This document shows positions 1 through 11,026 of a stretch of DNA of 64,000 nt, piece by piece. This DNA comes from Rhizobium sp. TH135 (lineage in GTDB: Bacteria; Pseudomonadota; Alphaproteobacteria; Rhizobiales; Rhizobiaceae), in NCBI RefSeq assembly GCF_002855515.1, contig NZ_PKRP01000005.1, positions 372,001 through 436,000 on the forward strand, read 5' to 3'. Numbering within the stretch: position 1 is the first letter of the stretch; every line of letters begins with the position of its first letter. A program made the translations under genes and the position numbers. The notes under the pieces were generated by a model that worked only from the letters and a program-made list of their open reading frames with translations, ran no database searches and was not told the DNA's origin.

Positions 1-26
1 CCTGATCATGATCGCCTTCTGGCAGG

Positions 27-42
27 ATGAGGCCTGCCTCAT
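27..42. promoter_or_regulatory. Perfect 7-2-7 inverted repeat upstream of acnA
   Basis: ATGAGGC and GCCTCAT are separated by two bases. The repeat lies about 240 bp before the acnA start and is followed by an A/T run. It could be an operator for acnA or for a gene running off the left edge. No protein can be assigned to it from sequence. Confidence 0.25.
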
Positions 43-71
43 AAAAATTTCCGTTTTCGTCCTTCGTCGGT

Positions 72-101
72 CTGGCGCCTTTCTTAGAAATTATCTATAA
101 G
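72..101 (+). promoter_or_regulatory. Candidate acnA promoter with a TTTCTTAGAAA element
   Basis: CTATAA (95-100) resembles the rhizobial -10 hexamer, but the -35 region 17 bp upstream (CTGGCG) is poor. A short near-palindrome TTTCTTAGAAA (80-90) sits just before the -10. It loosely resembles the A/T-rich iron control elements bound by Irr in rhizobia, but the match is too weak to assert. An untranslated leader of about 170 bases would precede the GTG start. Confidence 0.28.
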
Positions 102-279
102 ACCTGCAACCACGCCAGCGGCCGGCGTGAAGTTCATCCTTGTGCCGAACTTGGACATCGCGAGGAGCGATTTTCACGGGCGGACAGCGGAAATGGTCGT
201 ACCCGCATCCTGATGTGCATGAAGTGCATAGGCGTCCGCACGATTGTGTTGGCTATCAGAATATGCGGGGTTTCTATCC

Positions 280-2973
<2,694 letters not shown>

Positions 2974-2995
2974 AAGTTCTAAGACGACAGATGAG

Positions 2996-3023
2996 AAGCC
3001 GCCGGGTAACCGGCGGCTTTTTT
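2996..3023 (+). terminator. Rho-independent terminator after acnA
   Basis: A perfect 10-bp stem (AAGCCGCCGG / CCGGCGGCTT) with a GTAA tetraloop runs into a T tract. It begins 22 bp after the acnA stop codon. Confidence 0.9.
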
Positions 3024-3108
3024 CGTGGGTGAGAGAATTGGACCGTTGACCAAAATTTCACCCCATCGTGACTTTGCGCACAGGGCACGAGAGAGTATCA
3101 AGTGCACC

Positions 3109-3921
3109 ATGCAGAAAAGGCATCGCATCAGCATGTTGCAGGCAAGCAAGAGCACGGGTCGAGGAAAGCCAAGGTCAAAGCTGTTAGCTTTGGTCCTTGC
3201 GCCATTCATCATCCTTTCCGCCCCTGCAGCGAAGGCTGACGACGCATCGACGCCGAAGGGCGTTGTGGAACTCTTCACCTCACAGGGATGCCGCTCCTGC
3301 CCTCCTGCGGACCGCGCATTCGAGCAGCTCGTCCGCGAAGGCAAGGTCGTGGCGCTGTCCTACCACGTCGATTATTGGAACTACCTCGGCTGGGCCGACA
3401 CCCTGGCGACCAAGGAAAACACGGCAAGGCAGTATGCCTATGCCAAGACCTTCGGTCGAAATGGGGTCTACACCCCGCAGGCGGTGCTGAATGGCCGTGA
3501 ACATCTGAAGGGCACCGACGCATCGGAGGTCAATCAGCGACTGGACCGCATGAAGTCGAGCGGAAACGGATTGGTCGTGCCAGTAAGGGCCTCGCGTCAC
3601 GACGACCAGTTGTCGATTACGATCGGTAAGGGCGCCGGCAAGGCAAATGTGGTGGTCGTCTATTTCCGCCAGAACCAGACCGTCGAGGTGCTCAAGGGCG
3701 AAAACCTCGGGCAGAGCCTGAACTACTGGCACAGCGTGACCGACGTTCAGACCGTTGGCATGTGGGATGGAAAGTCGCTTGATCTGACGCTTCCGGCAAA
3801 GCCCATGGGCGACGAAGAGAGCGACGGCATCGCCATTCTCCTGCAGGCTGCCGATGAGGGCGGCAATCCGTCCCGAATCATTGGGGCCACCGTCATGATG
3901 ACCACGCCAAAGACTCTCTGA
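3109..3921 (+). CDS. DUF1223 family secreted thioredoxin-fold protein
   Basis: This 270-residue protein has a basic N-terminus and a hydrophobic segment (LLALVLAPFIILSAPAAKA) that reads as a signal peptide, so it is probably periplasmic. The mature part begins with VELFTSQGCRSCPPAD, a thioredoxin-like strand with a C-x-x-C pair (Cys61, Cys64), then YHVDYWNYLGW and YTPQAVLNGRE, which are typical of DUF1223. Members of the family have no firmly established reaction; a disulfide or thiol role is inferred from the fold and the CxxC. Starts at 3109 or 3133 (MLQASKS) are both possible, and neither has a strong ribosome-binding site. The gene stands alone between the acnA terminator and the sugar operon. 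Confidence 0.8.
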   Translation: MQKRHRISMLQASKSTGRGKPRSKLLALVLAPFIILSAPAAKADDASTPKGVVELFTSQGCRSCPPADRAFEQLVREGKVVALSYHVDYWNYLGWADTLATKENTARQYAYAKTFGRNGVYTPQAVLNGREHLKGTDASEVNQRLDRMKSSGNGLVVPVRASRHDDQLSITIGKGAGKANVVVVYFRQNQTVEVLKGENLGQSLNYWHSVTDVQTVGMWDGKSLDLTLPAKPMGDEESDGIAILLQAADEGGNPSRIIGATVMMTTPKTL

Positions 3922-3988
3922 TTTCAGCGTGCTGGAAACTTGGTGTGGTCCGGCCTGGAAACATTGGGGGGCTGGGGGTAAGGGGTCA

Positions 3989-4016
3989 ATGCGCCAGACC
4001 GGACCTTTTGGCGCAT
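3989..4016 (+). repeat. Inverted repeat in the gap after the DUF1223 gene
   Basis: Perfect 8-bp arms ATGCGCCA (3989-3996) and TGGCGCAT (4009-4016) enclose 12 bases. No T tract follows, so it is not a classic terminator. It lies just upstream of an A/T-rich CTATAT box (4039-4044) and may act as an operator or an mRNA hairpin. Confidence 0.4.
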
Positions 4017-4063
4017 CGCGCCAACCAAGTTAGTTATACTATATCTCAAAAAGCGGCGCACGT

Positions 4064-4183
4064 ATGTTCAAATTTGGGCGCGGCGACGTTTATCTGATTT
4101 GCAGCGTGATTATTGTCACAACCGGTGCGTCAGCAGAGCCAACGAAAAGGCCCGCCCGGTGGACGCCGGACAGGCCTCAATGA
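4064..4183 (+). CDS. Possible 39-residue exported peptide
   Basis: An ATG-initiated frame of 39 codons begins MFKFGRGDVYLICSVIIVTT and continues GASAEPTKRPARW before the stop. A short basic N-terminus, a hydrophobic core and an ASA|E junction look like a signal peptide, leaving a mature peptide of roughly 15 residues rich in Pro, Arg and Lys. An A/T-rich CTATAT box lies 20-25 bases upstream, but there is no clear Shine-Dalgarno sequence. The 3' part overlaps the hairpin that probably terminates the opposing sugar operon, which could by itself explain some of its composition. No homologue is recognised. Confidence 0.3.
   Translation: MFKFGRGDVYLICSVIIVTTGASAEPTKRPARWTPDRPQ
4145..4177 (-). terminator. 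Terminator of the chvE-dgoA sugar operon
   Basis: On the minus strand an interrupted GC-rich stem (AGGCC...CCGG / CCGG...GGCCT) ends in TTTTCG. It lies 26 bp past the dgoA stop codon and closes the long minus-strand operon. Confidence 0.65.
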
Positions 4184-4202
4184 ATTCGTAGCCAAATGAT
4201 TG

Positions 4203-4835
4203 TCAGCCGACGAGCGCGTCGTAAGCCTGGACATTCTTGATGGCGCGCTCACCGATCACCGCGGCACTATCGCCCGGCTTATAGAGGCTGGATCCCAGGC
4301 CAAAGGCGCGAACGCCGACCTTCCAGTAATCCGCAAAGTTGGCGTCGGATACGCCGCCGACGGCGCCGAGAGGCAGATGCGGCGGCAGAATGGCCTTGAT
4401 GGCGGAAATGCCGCTTGGGCCTAGCACACTGGCCGGGAAGAACTTGAGCGCCGAAGCGCCGCACTTGGCGGCAAGCAGAGCTTCCGTCGGGGTAAAGACG
4501 CCCGGCATTGCGACCATCCCATGCGAAACCGCACGGCGAATCACTTCAGGCTCGACATTCGGTGTCACGAGAAGATTGCCGCCGACGTCGTTCAGCCGGT
4601 CCACCTGGGACGCTTCGAGCACTGTCCCTGCCCCGATCAGCACATTTGCCGGTGCAAGTTTGCGGGCCTTCTCGATGGAAACGAACGGATCGGGCGAGTT
4701 CAAGGGCACTTCGATCGCCTCGAACCCTGCTTCCAGCAGCGCATCCACTGCGGCTTCGATCTCCTCCGGCTTGATGCCGCGCAGGATAGCAACAAGATTG
4801 CGGCGAAGCGTGGGCCAGGCAACGGATGCGGTCAT
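4203..4835 (-). CDS. dgoA: 2-dehydro-3-deoxy-6-phosphogalactonate aldolase
   Basis: The enzyme splits KDPGal into pyruvate and D-glyceraldehyde 3-phosphate, the last step of the De Ley-Doudoroff galactose route. The 210-residue length suits the KDPG/KDPGal class I aldolases. Glu42 in GFEAIEVPLNSP and the Schiff-base Lys131 in SALKFFPAS are visible, with the phosphate-site strand GAVGGVS near the C-terminus. I take ATG 4835 (MTASVAWPTL). The frame remains open upstream, but that part lies inside dgoK. Only 4 bp separate it from the dgoK stop codon, so the two are translated from one mRNA. It is the last gene of the operon. KDPG aldolase activity is an alternative, but the linked kinase favours the galactose substrate. 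Confidence 0.92.
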   Translation of the reverse strand: MTASVAWPTLRRNLVAILRGIKPEEIEAAVDALLEAGFEAIEVPLNSPDPFVSIEKARKLAPANVLIGAGTVLEASQVDRLNDVGGNLLVTPNVEPEVIRRAVSHGMVAMPGVFTPTEALLAAKCGASALKFFPASVLGPSGISAIKAILPPHLPLGAVGGVSDANFADYWKVGVRAFGLGSSLYKPGDSAAVIGERAIKNVQAYDALVG

Positions 4836-4839
4836 CAGG

Positions 4840-5769
4840 TCAATCCTTGAATTCGTGGTCGAAAAGAGAAAGTGCCGAGGCAAGAAGACCGCGACGGACC
4901 AACAGTCCCCCATCAAGGAGAACCGGCTCGCCGCCAGCCTGGACGATGGCACGGGCATAGAGACGCGTCAGCTTGCCGGTACCGATCAGGTAGGCCTTGC
5001 CATACCGCGTCAGGTCTTTGCGGATCGCCGCGATCTCGGCGCCGATCAGCAGACCGGAGAGGCGCGCCGCCGGATTGATCTTCGTGCTCGAAGCAAGCAG
5101 CCCCTCGGCGCGGATCGAGAAGAGAACCGATGTTAGCGCAAATCCAGGCTCAAGCGCCTGCTGCACCGCAGCGTCGAAGATCTCAGGATCCGCCTCGGCG
5201 TCACCGTCCTCTGGAACGGAAAGGCGCAGGATGGACTGTCGGCTGATCAAATTGAAAAGCTCGCCCGTCATCACGGTGGAGAAATTGCGAACCTGTCCAC
5301 CCTCGACGAGAGCCCATTTCGAATGGGTGCCCGGAAGGCAGAAGAGAGCGTCATCCAGCCCCTGCTCCAGGGCGCCGGCAAGCTGGGTTTCCTCACCCCG
5401 CATGACGTCAAAGGCACCGCCCTCGCGCTGGCAGACGCCAGGCAGGATATAGACCGCACGGCTGACGCCCTCCGGCTGGACCGCATGCTGGAAAAGGCCG
5501 ACCAGCGGCGCTGGCGTTTCCACATAGGGAGCTTCGCGCCAGCCTGTGCGGGCGCCCGCCATACCGGCGATGACCACCGGCAGATCGGGAGACGCACCAA
5601 GCGCTGTGAGATGCCCCTCAAGCACGGCGGGATAGGCAGCCTTGTCCAGGCTGCCCATACCCTCTGCAGATTGACGTTCACCGATCACCTCGCCCTGACT
5701 GTCGGTCAGCCAGATCCGAAGGTTACTGGTGCCCCAGTCGACGAGCGCGGCAAACGGTGATGTCGTCAC
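4840..5769 (-). CDS. dgoK: 2-dehydro-3-deoxygalactonokinase
   Basis: DgoK phosphorylates 2-keto-3-deoxygalactonate with ATP to make KDPGal for the aldolase encoded next. The 309-residue protein starts with AALVDWGTSNLRIWLTD, the phosphate-1 loop of the DgoK family, and has the family segments GMAGARTGWREAPYV and CLPGTHSKWALVEGG, followed by FSTVMTGELF. The start at ATG 5769 is 9 bp downstream of the preceding gene. Kinase and aldolase side by side show that the operon can phosphorylate and cleave the six-carbon keto-deoxy acid as well as oxidise the five-carbon one. Confidence 0.92.
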   Translation of the reverse strand: MTTSPFAALVDWGTSNLRIWLTDSQGEVIGERQSAEGMGSLDKAAYPAVLEGHLTALGASPDLPVVIAGMAGARTGWREAPYVETPAPLVGLFQHAVQPEGVSRAVYILPGVCQREGGAFDVMRGEETQLAGALEQGLDDALFCLPGTHSKWALVEGGQVRNFSTVMTGELFNLISRQSILRLSVPEDGDAEADPEIFDAAVQQALEPGFALTSVLFSIRAEGLLASSTKINPAARLSGLLIGAEIAAIRKDLTRYGKAYLIGTGKLTRLYARAIVQAGGEPVLLDGGLLVRRGLLASALSLFDHEFKD

Positions 5770-5778
5770 GGCATGTCC

Positions 5779-7293
5779 TCAGGCGAGATCGGTCGGCAGA
5801 AGCGCGGCCGGAATATCCTGGAAGCAGACCGGCCGCAGGAAGCGACGGATCGAGAGTGTGCCGACAGACGTGGCACCAAAATTCGTGGAGGCCGGGTAGG
5901 GGCCACCGTGAACCATGGAATCTGCCACTTCGACGCCCGTCGGGAAGCCGTTGGCAAGCACGCGACCCGCCTTGCGCTCCAGGATAGGCATCAGGCGCTT
6001 GCCAAGCGTCTCGTCACCATCGGCGAGATGGATCGACGCCGTCAGCTGGCCGGAAAGGCTGCGGGCCATGGCGACCATTTCGTCTTCGCTCTCGGCGATA
6101 ACGATCAGGCCGAGCGGACCGAACACTTCTTCGCCAAGCACATGGTTGTCGAGCCAGTCCTTGGCCGTCGTCTGGAACAGGTAAGGCGTGGCATTGCGCA
6201 GGTCGCAGGTCGAGGTGAGAACCGAACGAACACCTTCGGTACCGGCGATCTTGGTGGCACCCTTGCGGTAGGCATCCGCGATCCCATCCGTCAGCATAGT
6301 CTGGGGACCGACAGCCGAGAGAGCTTCCGTCGCTGTCTCGACATACTTGTCCGCGTCAGCGCCCTTGAGCAGCACGACGATACCCGGATTGGTGCAGAAC
6401 TGCCCGGCGCCCATGGTCAGCGAACCGACCCAGCCCTTGGCAATGGCTTCGCCACGTGTGGCGATCGCCTTGGGCAGCATGAACATCGGGTTGACCGAGC
6501 CGAGCTCGCCGAAGAACGGGATGGGTTCTGGACGCTGCGCGCAGAGATCGAAGAGCGCGCGACCACCACCGAGCGAACCGGTAAAGCCGACAGCCTTGAT
6601 CAGCGGGTGCTGAACGAGGGCCTGACCGACATCGCGACTGCCGCCGTGAACGAGCGAGAAGACGCCCGGGTGCACGCCGCAGCGCTTGATGGCGGCATCG
6701 ATCGCCGAGGCGACGATTTCGCCCGTGCCCGGATGGGCATCATGCGCCTTGACGACGACAGGGCAACCGGCAGCGAGTGCCGCCGCCGTATCACCGCCAG
6801 CCGTGGAGAAGGCGAGGGGGAAGTTGGAGGCACCGAAGACGGCAACCGGGCCGATCGGACGCTGAACCATCTTCAGGTCCGGACGTGGCAGCGGCTTGCG
6901 ATCGGGCAGGGCTTCGTCGTGACGACGGTCCAGGTAATCGCCCTTGCGGATATGCGCCGCGAAGAGACGAAGCTGGCCGACGGTGCGGCCGCGCTCGCCG
7001 ATCAGGCGTGCTTCCGGCAGACCGGTTTCCTGCGCGCCGATCTCGGTGATCGCATCACCACGTGCGTCGATTTCCTCGGCGATCGCGTCGAGGAAGGCGG
7101 CACGCTCTTCGCGCGTCGAATAGGCAAAGGTTTCGAATGCCTCTTCGGCGGCCTTCACCGCCTGATCGACGAGGGCAGGGGTACCCTTCGAGAAGGTGTG
7201 GGAGGAGCCCGTGGCAGGCGACGAGGTGAAAGTGTCCGTGCTGGCAACCCAGTTGCCGGCGATCAGGTGTTTTCCAGTCGGTGTATAGGCCAT
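5779..7293 (-). CDS. 2,5-dioxovalerate (2-oxoglutarate semialdehyde) dehydrogenase
   Basis: This 504-residue NAD(P)+-dependent aldehyde dehydrogenase most likely oxidises 2-oxoglutarate semialdehyde to 2-oxoglutarate, the final step of non-phosphorylating L-arabinose degradation. The catalytic residues are in place: Asn157 (GASNFPLAFS), Glu263 (FFGELGSVNP) and Cys300 (GAGQFCTNPG). The sequence type (GPVAVFGASNFPLAF, VKAHDAHPGT) is that of the KGSADH clade and not of succinate semialdehyde dehydrogenases. It lies between the sugar dehydrogenase gene and dgoK with short gaps (21 and 9 bp). Substrate is inferred from family and context. Confidence 0.88.
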   Translation of the reverse strand: MAYTPTGKHLIAGNWVASTDTFTSSPATGSSHTFSKGTPALVDQAVKAAEEAFETFAYSTREERAAFLDAIAEEIDARGDAITEIGAQETGLPEARLIGERGRTVGQLRLFAAHIRKGDYLDRRHDEALPDRKPLPRPDLKMVQRPIGPVAVFGASNFPLAFSTAGGDTAAALAAGCPVVVKAHDAHPGTGEIVASAIDAAIKRCGVHPGVFSLVHGGSRDVGQALVQHPLIKAVGFTGSLGGGRALFDLCAQRPEPIPFFGELGSVNPMFMLPKAIATRGEAIAKGWVGSLTMGAGQFCTNPGIVVLLKGADADKYVETATEALSAVGPQTMLTDGIADAYRKGATKIAGTEGVRSVLTSTCDLRNATPYLFQTTAKDWLDNHVLGEEVFGPLGLIVIAESEDEMVAMARSLSGQLTASIHLADGDETLGKRLMPILERKAGRVLANGFPTGVEVADSMVHGGPYPASTNFGATSVGTLSIRRFLRPVCFQDIPAALLPTDLA

Positions 7294-7314
7294 GGGTTGG
7301 GCCTCCTTTTGATG

Positions 7315-8250
7315 TCAGTCTTCGAAGTGAGCGACGACTTTTCGTTCCCCGCAAAGGAACGAATCCGCCACGATGCGCAGCGGCTGATAGTCGGTATCGC
7401 TCTGGCGGGAGCGGATGAGATGGGCGAAGCGTTCGTAAATTCCCGCATATTCGCGGTCCGGGCCGGACGCCTGTTCCTTACCCCCGATATAGAGTTCCGA
7501 ACCGCCCTTTGAAAGACGCAGCTCGCCAGCATTCGTCTGGACTGTGATGTCCCACGTCTGCGGCCCTTCCTGTCGCCAGTCGAATTCGGCCGTGATTGGC
7601 GCGCCTTCGACGGTCCGCATGGCGATGGAAGCGGCGATCGGCTGCTTCTTGTTTTCAGGGAACTCCAGGGTGGATTTTTCCACCATGATGTGGCCAGGCA
7701 CGATCTCCGTCAGGATGGAGAGTGCGTTGATACCCGGATCGAAAACGCCAAAGCCACCCGGCTCCCAGATCCAGGCCTGGCCGGGATGCCAACGGCGCAC
7801 GTCTTCCTTCCAGACGATCGAGATCGACTGGATGACCTTGTCGGCAAGCCACTGCTTGGCGGGCTCGACACCGAGCGCAAAGCGCGAGTGCCAGGTCGCA
7901 AACAACGTCACGCCAGCCTTGGCAGCAAGCTCGGTCAGAGCCTCTGCCTCACCCAGGGTGGTGGCCGGTGGCTTCTCCATCAGGACATGGCGGCCTGCTG
8001 CAATTGCAGCCTTCGCCATGTCGAAACGCACTTCAGGCGGGGTGCAGAGCGACACGACCTTGATATCAGGGCGCGCGGCCAGAAACGCATCGAAATCGGT
8101 GAAGTTCTCGGCACCCTCGACCTTGCCATGACGGCTGACGCCAGCGGCAACGACGAAGTCCTGACCGCCTTCGATCGACGGGATGTGCTGGTCGCGGGCG
8201 ATCTTGCCGATACCGACAAGCGCGAGCGGAATACGATCTGCCATCGTCAA
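7315..8250 (-). CDS. araA: L-arabinose / D-galactose 1-dehydrogenase (Gfo/Idh/MocA family)
   Basis: It oxidises the anomeric carbon of L-arabinose or D-galactose to the lactone with NAD(P)+. The 311-residue protein begins with a Rossmann motif (ALVGIGKIARDQHIPSI), has the family dinucleotide/active-site strand VLMEKPPATTLGEAEAL and the stretch FATWHSRFALGVEPA. The segment WKEDVRRWHPGQAWIWEPGG closely resembles my recollection of Azospirillum brasilense L-arabinose 1-dehydrogenase. An alternative start is the ATG two codons in (MADRIPL). It begins 5 bp after the dehydratase gene stop. No lactonase is encoded in the operon, so lactone opening must be spontaneous or done elsewhere. The symbol follows the Azospirillum/Sinorhizobium usage and is not the E. 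coli isomerase. Confidence 0.85.
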   Translation of the reverse strand: MTMADRIPLALVGIGKIARDQHIPSIEGGQDFVVAAGVSRHGKVEGAENFTDFDAFLAARPDIKVVSLCTPPEVRFDMAKAAIAAGRHVLMEKPPATTLGEAEALTELAAKAGVTLFATWHSRFALGVEPAKQWLADKVIQSISIVWKEDVRRWHPGQAWIWEPGGFGVFDPGINALSILTEIVPGHIMVEKSTLEFPENKKQPIAASIAMRTVEGAPITAEFDWRQEGPQTWDITVQTNAGELRLSKGGSELYIGGKEQASGPDREYAGIYERFAHLIRSRQSDTDYQPLRIVADSFLCGERKVVAHFED

Positions 8251-8255
8251 GGTCC

Positions 8256-10001
8256 TCAGTGTGCGTCCTTGCCGACCGGCGAACCGCGGCAGCCCTTCAG
8301 GAAGTCGAAGTCGGCACCCGTATCGGCACCCTCGACATGATCGTGGAAGAGGCGGGCATAACCGCTGGCCGGCGGCTCAACCGACGGGCGCCAGTCCGCG
8401 AGACGGCGCTGCATCTCTTCTTCCGAGATGTCGAGGTGAATGCGACGCGATTCGACGTCGAGCTCGATGAAGTCACCATTCTTGACGATCGCGAGCGGTC
8501 CGCCACGTGCGGCTTCAGGCGAGGTGTGCAGGAGAACGGTACCATAGGCGGTGCCGGACATGCGCGCGTCCGAAATGCGGACCATGTCGGTGATGCCCTT
8601 GCGCAGCACCTTCGGCGGCAGACCCATGTTGCCGACTTCGGCCATGCCCGGATAGCCGCGCGGACCACAGTTCTTCAGCACCATGACGCAGGTCTCGTCG
8701 ATATCGAGCGCCTCGTCGTTGATCTTCGCCTTGTAGTCGTCGATGTCTTCGAAGACCACAGCGCGGCCACGATGCTTCATCAGATGGGCAGAAGCAGCAG
8801 ACGGCTTCAACACGCAGCCCTTCGGCGCGAGATTGCCGCGCAGAACGACGATACCGCCCTGCTGGGTCAGTGCCTTGTCGACCGGCAGGATGACGTCCTC
8901 GTTCCAGTTGCGAACGTCCTTGACCTCGTCCCAGATGCTTTCGCCGGAGACGGTCAGCGCATCCTTGTGCAGCTTGCCGGCTTCGCCGAGACGCTTGATG
9001 ACAACGGGCAAACCGCCGGCATAGAAGAACTCTTCCATCAGGTACTTGCCCGAGGGCATCAGGTTGACGATCGTCGGGATGTCGCGGCCGAGGCGATCCC
9101 AGTCGTCGAGCGTCAGATCGATGCCGACGCGGCCTGCCATAGCTAGGATATGCACGACGGCATTGGTCGAACCACCGATCGCACCGTTGACGCGGATCGC
9201 GTTCTCGAAGGCTTCCTTGGTCATGATATCGGACGGCTTCAGGTCGTCCTTGACCATCTGCACGATCCGGCGACCGGAAAGCTGCGCCATCACCTTCCGG
9301 CGGCTGTCGACAGCCGGGATCGCGGCGTTGCCCGAGAGTGCCATGCCGAGGGCTTCGACCATCGACGCCATGGTCGAGGCGGTGCCCATCGTGTTGCAGG
9401 TACCGCTGGAGCGGGACATCGAGGCTTCGGCTTCGACGAATTCTTCCTGGGTCATCTCGCCAGCCTTCACGGCTTCGGAGAACTTCCAGAGATGCGTGCC
9501 GGAACCGACGCGCTCGCCGCGGAAATAGCCGTTCAGCATCGGGCCACCGGTGACGACGATCGACGGAAGGTCGGTCGACGCAGCCGCCATGACCAGCGAC
9601 GGGGTCGTCTTGTCACAGCCGACGAGCAGCACGGCGCCATCGATCGGCTGGCCGCGCATGGCTTCTTCGACGGCCAGCGCCGCAAGGTTGCGGTACATCA
9701 TCGCCGTCGGGCGGAAGGTGTTTTCGGATGCCGAGAAAACCGGGATCTCGACCGGGAAACCACCAGCTTCCCAGACGCCGGCCTTCACCTTTTCAGCCAG
9801 CTCACGCAGGTGGCCGTTGCAGGGTGTGAGGTCGGACCAGGTATTCAGGATGCCGATGACCGGGCGACCGTCGAAGAGGTCGTGCGGGTGGCCCTGGTTC
9901 TTCATCCAGCCACGATGATAGATCGTGTCGCGGGATGTCCCGCCATACCAATGCTGGGATCTCAGTTGGCGCGGCCAGGCCGCCGGTTTGAACTTGCTCA
10001 T
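8256..10001 (-). CDS. araC: L-arabonate dehydratase (IlvD/Edd family)
   Basis: The enzyme removes water from L-arabonate, and probably D-galactonate, giving the 2-keto-3-deoxy acid. The 581-residue protein has the three Fe-S ligands of the family: Cys61 (DLTPCNGHL), Cys129 (LVGCDKTTP) and Cys202 (SSGTCNTMG). Each is two residues further on than in the crystallised Rhizobium leguminosarum L-arabinonate dehydratase as I recall it. The Mg2+-binding lysine of CDKTTP and the catalytic serine region DARMSGTAYG are present. It is translated after gguC with a 49-bp gap. IlvD itself is less likely because of the context and the N-terminus WYGGTSRDTIYHRGWMKNQG. The symbol refers to the arabonate dehydratase, not the E. 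coli regulator. Confidence 0.9.
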   Translation of the reverse strand: MSKFKPAAWPRQLRSQHWYGGTSRDTIYHRGWMKNQGHPHDLFDGRPVIGILNTWSDLTPCNGHLRELAEKVKAGVWEAGGFPVEIPVFSASENTFRPTAMMYRNLAALAVEEAMRGQPIDGAVLLVGCDKTTPSLVMAAASTDLPSIVVTGGPMLNGYFRGERVGSGTHLWKFSEAVKAGEMTQEEFVEAEASMSRSSGTCNTMGTASTMASMVEALGMALSGNAAIPAVDSRRKVMAQLSGRRIVQMVKDDLKPSDIMTKEAFENAIRVNGAIGGSTNAVVHILAMAGRVGIDLTLDDWDRLGRDIPTIVNLMPSGKYLMEEFFYAGGLPVVIKRLGEAGKLHKDALTVSGESIWDEVKDVRNWNEDVILPVDKALTQQGGIVVLRGNLAPKGCVLKPSAASAHLMKHRGRAVVFEDIDDYKAKINDEALDIDETCVMVLKNCGPRGYPGMAEVGNMGLPPKVLRKGITDMVRISDARMSGTAYGTVLLHTSPEAARGGPLAIVKNGDFIELDVESRRIHLDISEEEMQRRLADWRPSVEPPASGYARLFHDHVEGADTGADFDFLKGCRGSPVGKDAH

Positions 10002-10050
10002 GGCTTTCGTCCTGTCTCTGGGAAATGGGCGGGTCGGTTGACCGATCCGC

Positions 10051-11016
10051 TCAGAGCATCTTCACCTTGACGGTCTCTGCGGCAGCCTTTGCCAGGCGGT
10101 TGCGCAGTGGGAGACCGAATTGCGGGGACTCGATTTCGAAGACATCGCCTTCCTGCGTGACGAATCCATCAGCCACGGAAAGCGTCGCCGTGCCGTACAT
10201 GTGGACGTGCAGATCGCCCGGCTGGCAGAACAGCGCATACTTGAAGTGGTGATACTCCAGGTTTGCGATCGTGTGGGACATGTTGGCCTCACCCGAGAGG
10301 AACGGCTTTTCCCAGACGGTCTGGCCAGCGCGCACGATCCGCGAAATGCCTTCGACGTGGTCGGGCAGAGCGCCGACACGCAGTTCCGGACCGAAGGAGG
10401 CCGGACGCAGCTTGGAGTGCGCGAGGAAGAGGTAGTTGATCTTCTCGGTCACATGATCGGAGAATTCGTTGGCAACGGAGAAGCCGAGACGATGCGCGGT
10501 GCCGTCTTCGCCGATGATGTAGTAGCCAGCCATTTCCGGCTCTTCACCGCCATCGAGCGCGAAGGATGGCGAGACGAGATCTTCGCCAGGAGCGACCGCG
10601 TTGAAGCCATTGCCCTTGTAAAACCACTCAGGCTGAACGCCAATTTCGCCGGGCTTCGGCTTGCCGCCTTCCATGCCCATGCGGAACATCTTCATCGAAT
10701 CGCTCATGCCGGCGGTATCCGCATGCATGCTGTCACGGGCAGATGCCGAACCGGTATGTGTCAGGCCCGTACCCGTCAGGTACATGTGAGCCGGATCCGG
10801 ATGACGCACGGGGCAGTCGAGCTTGCCTTCGGCCGCCATAGCGACGAGATCGACGGCATCGCCTGCACCCTGCTTCTCGATGAGGGTCGCTACGTCAGTG
10901 CCGGCAGCAATCGCTGCCTTTGCGAGTTCGTAAGTTGTCTTGTAACCTGGGACAAGGCGCGCGGCCTCACCCTGGCGGCAGATGACGCCGCCAGTCTTCA
11001 ATTGCGAGAGAAACAT
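10051..11016 (-). CDS. gguC: GguC/AraD1 family protein, FAH superfamily
   Basis: This 321-residue protein belongs to the AraD1/GguC branch of the fumarylacetoacetate hydrolase superfamily, whose members are Mg2+-dependent and act on keto acids. Visible landmarks are the N-terminal LVPGYKTTYELA, the central HTGSASARDSMH, EPEMAGYYIIG and the C-terminal HVHMYGTATLSVADG. GguC was named from the Agrobacterium chvE operon, where no reaction was assigned. Its place among arabonate dehydratase, KGSA dehydrogenase and sugar dehydrogenase suggests that it converts 2-keto-3-deoxy-L-arabonate to 2-oxoglutarate semialdehyde. That is inferred, because no other KDA dehydratase is present in the operon. It lies 10 bp after gguB. 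Confidence 0.88.
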   Translation of the reverse strand: MFLSQLKTGGVICRQGEAARLVPGYKTTYELAKAAIAAGTDVATLIEKQGAGDAVDLVAMAAEGKLDCPVRHPDPAHMYLTGTGLTHTGSASARDSMHADTAGMSDSMKMFRMGMEGGKPKPGEIGVQPEWFYKGNGFNAVAPGEDLVSPSFALDGGEEPEMAGYYIIGEDGTAHRLGFSVANEFSDHVTEKINYLFLAHSKLRPASFGPELRVGALPDHVEGISRIVRAGQTVWEKPFLSGEANMSHTIANLEYHHFKYALFCQPGDLHVHMYGTATLSVADGFVTQEGDVFEIESPQFGLPLRNRLAKAAAETVKVKML

Positions 11017-11026
11017 AAGCCTATCC

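Noticed and set aside
1..9. Minus-strand ATG ATC AGG at the left edge as the start of a divergent gene such as ccmA
   Set aside because: Only three codons are visible, and no protein can be recognised from them.
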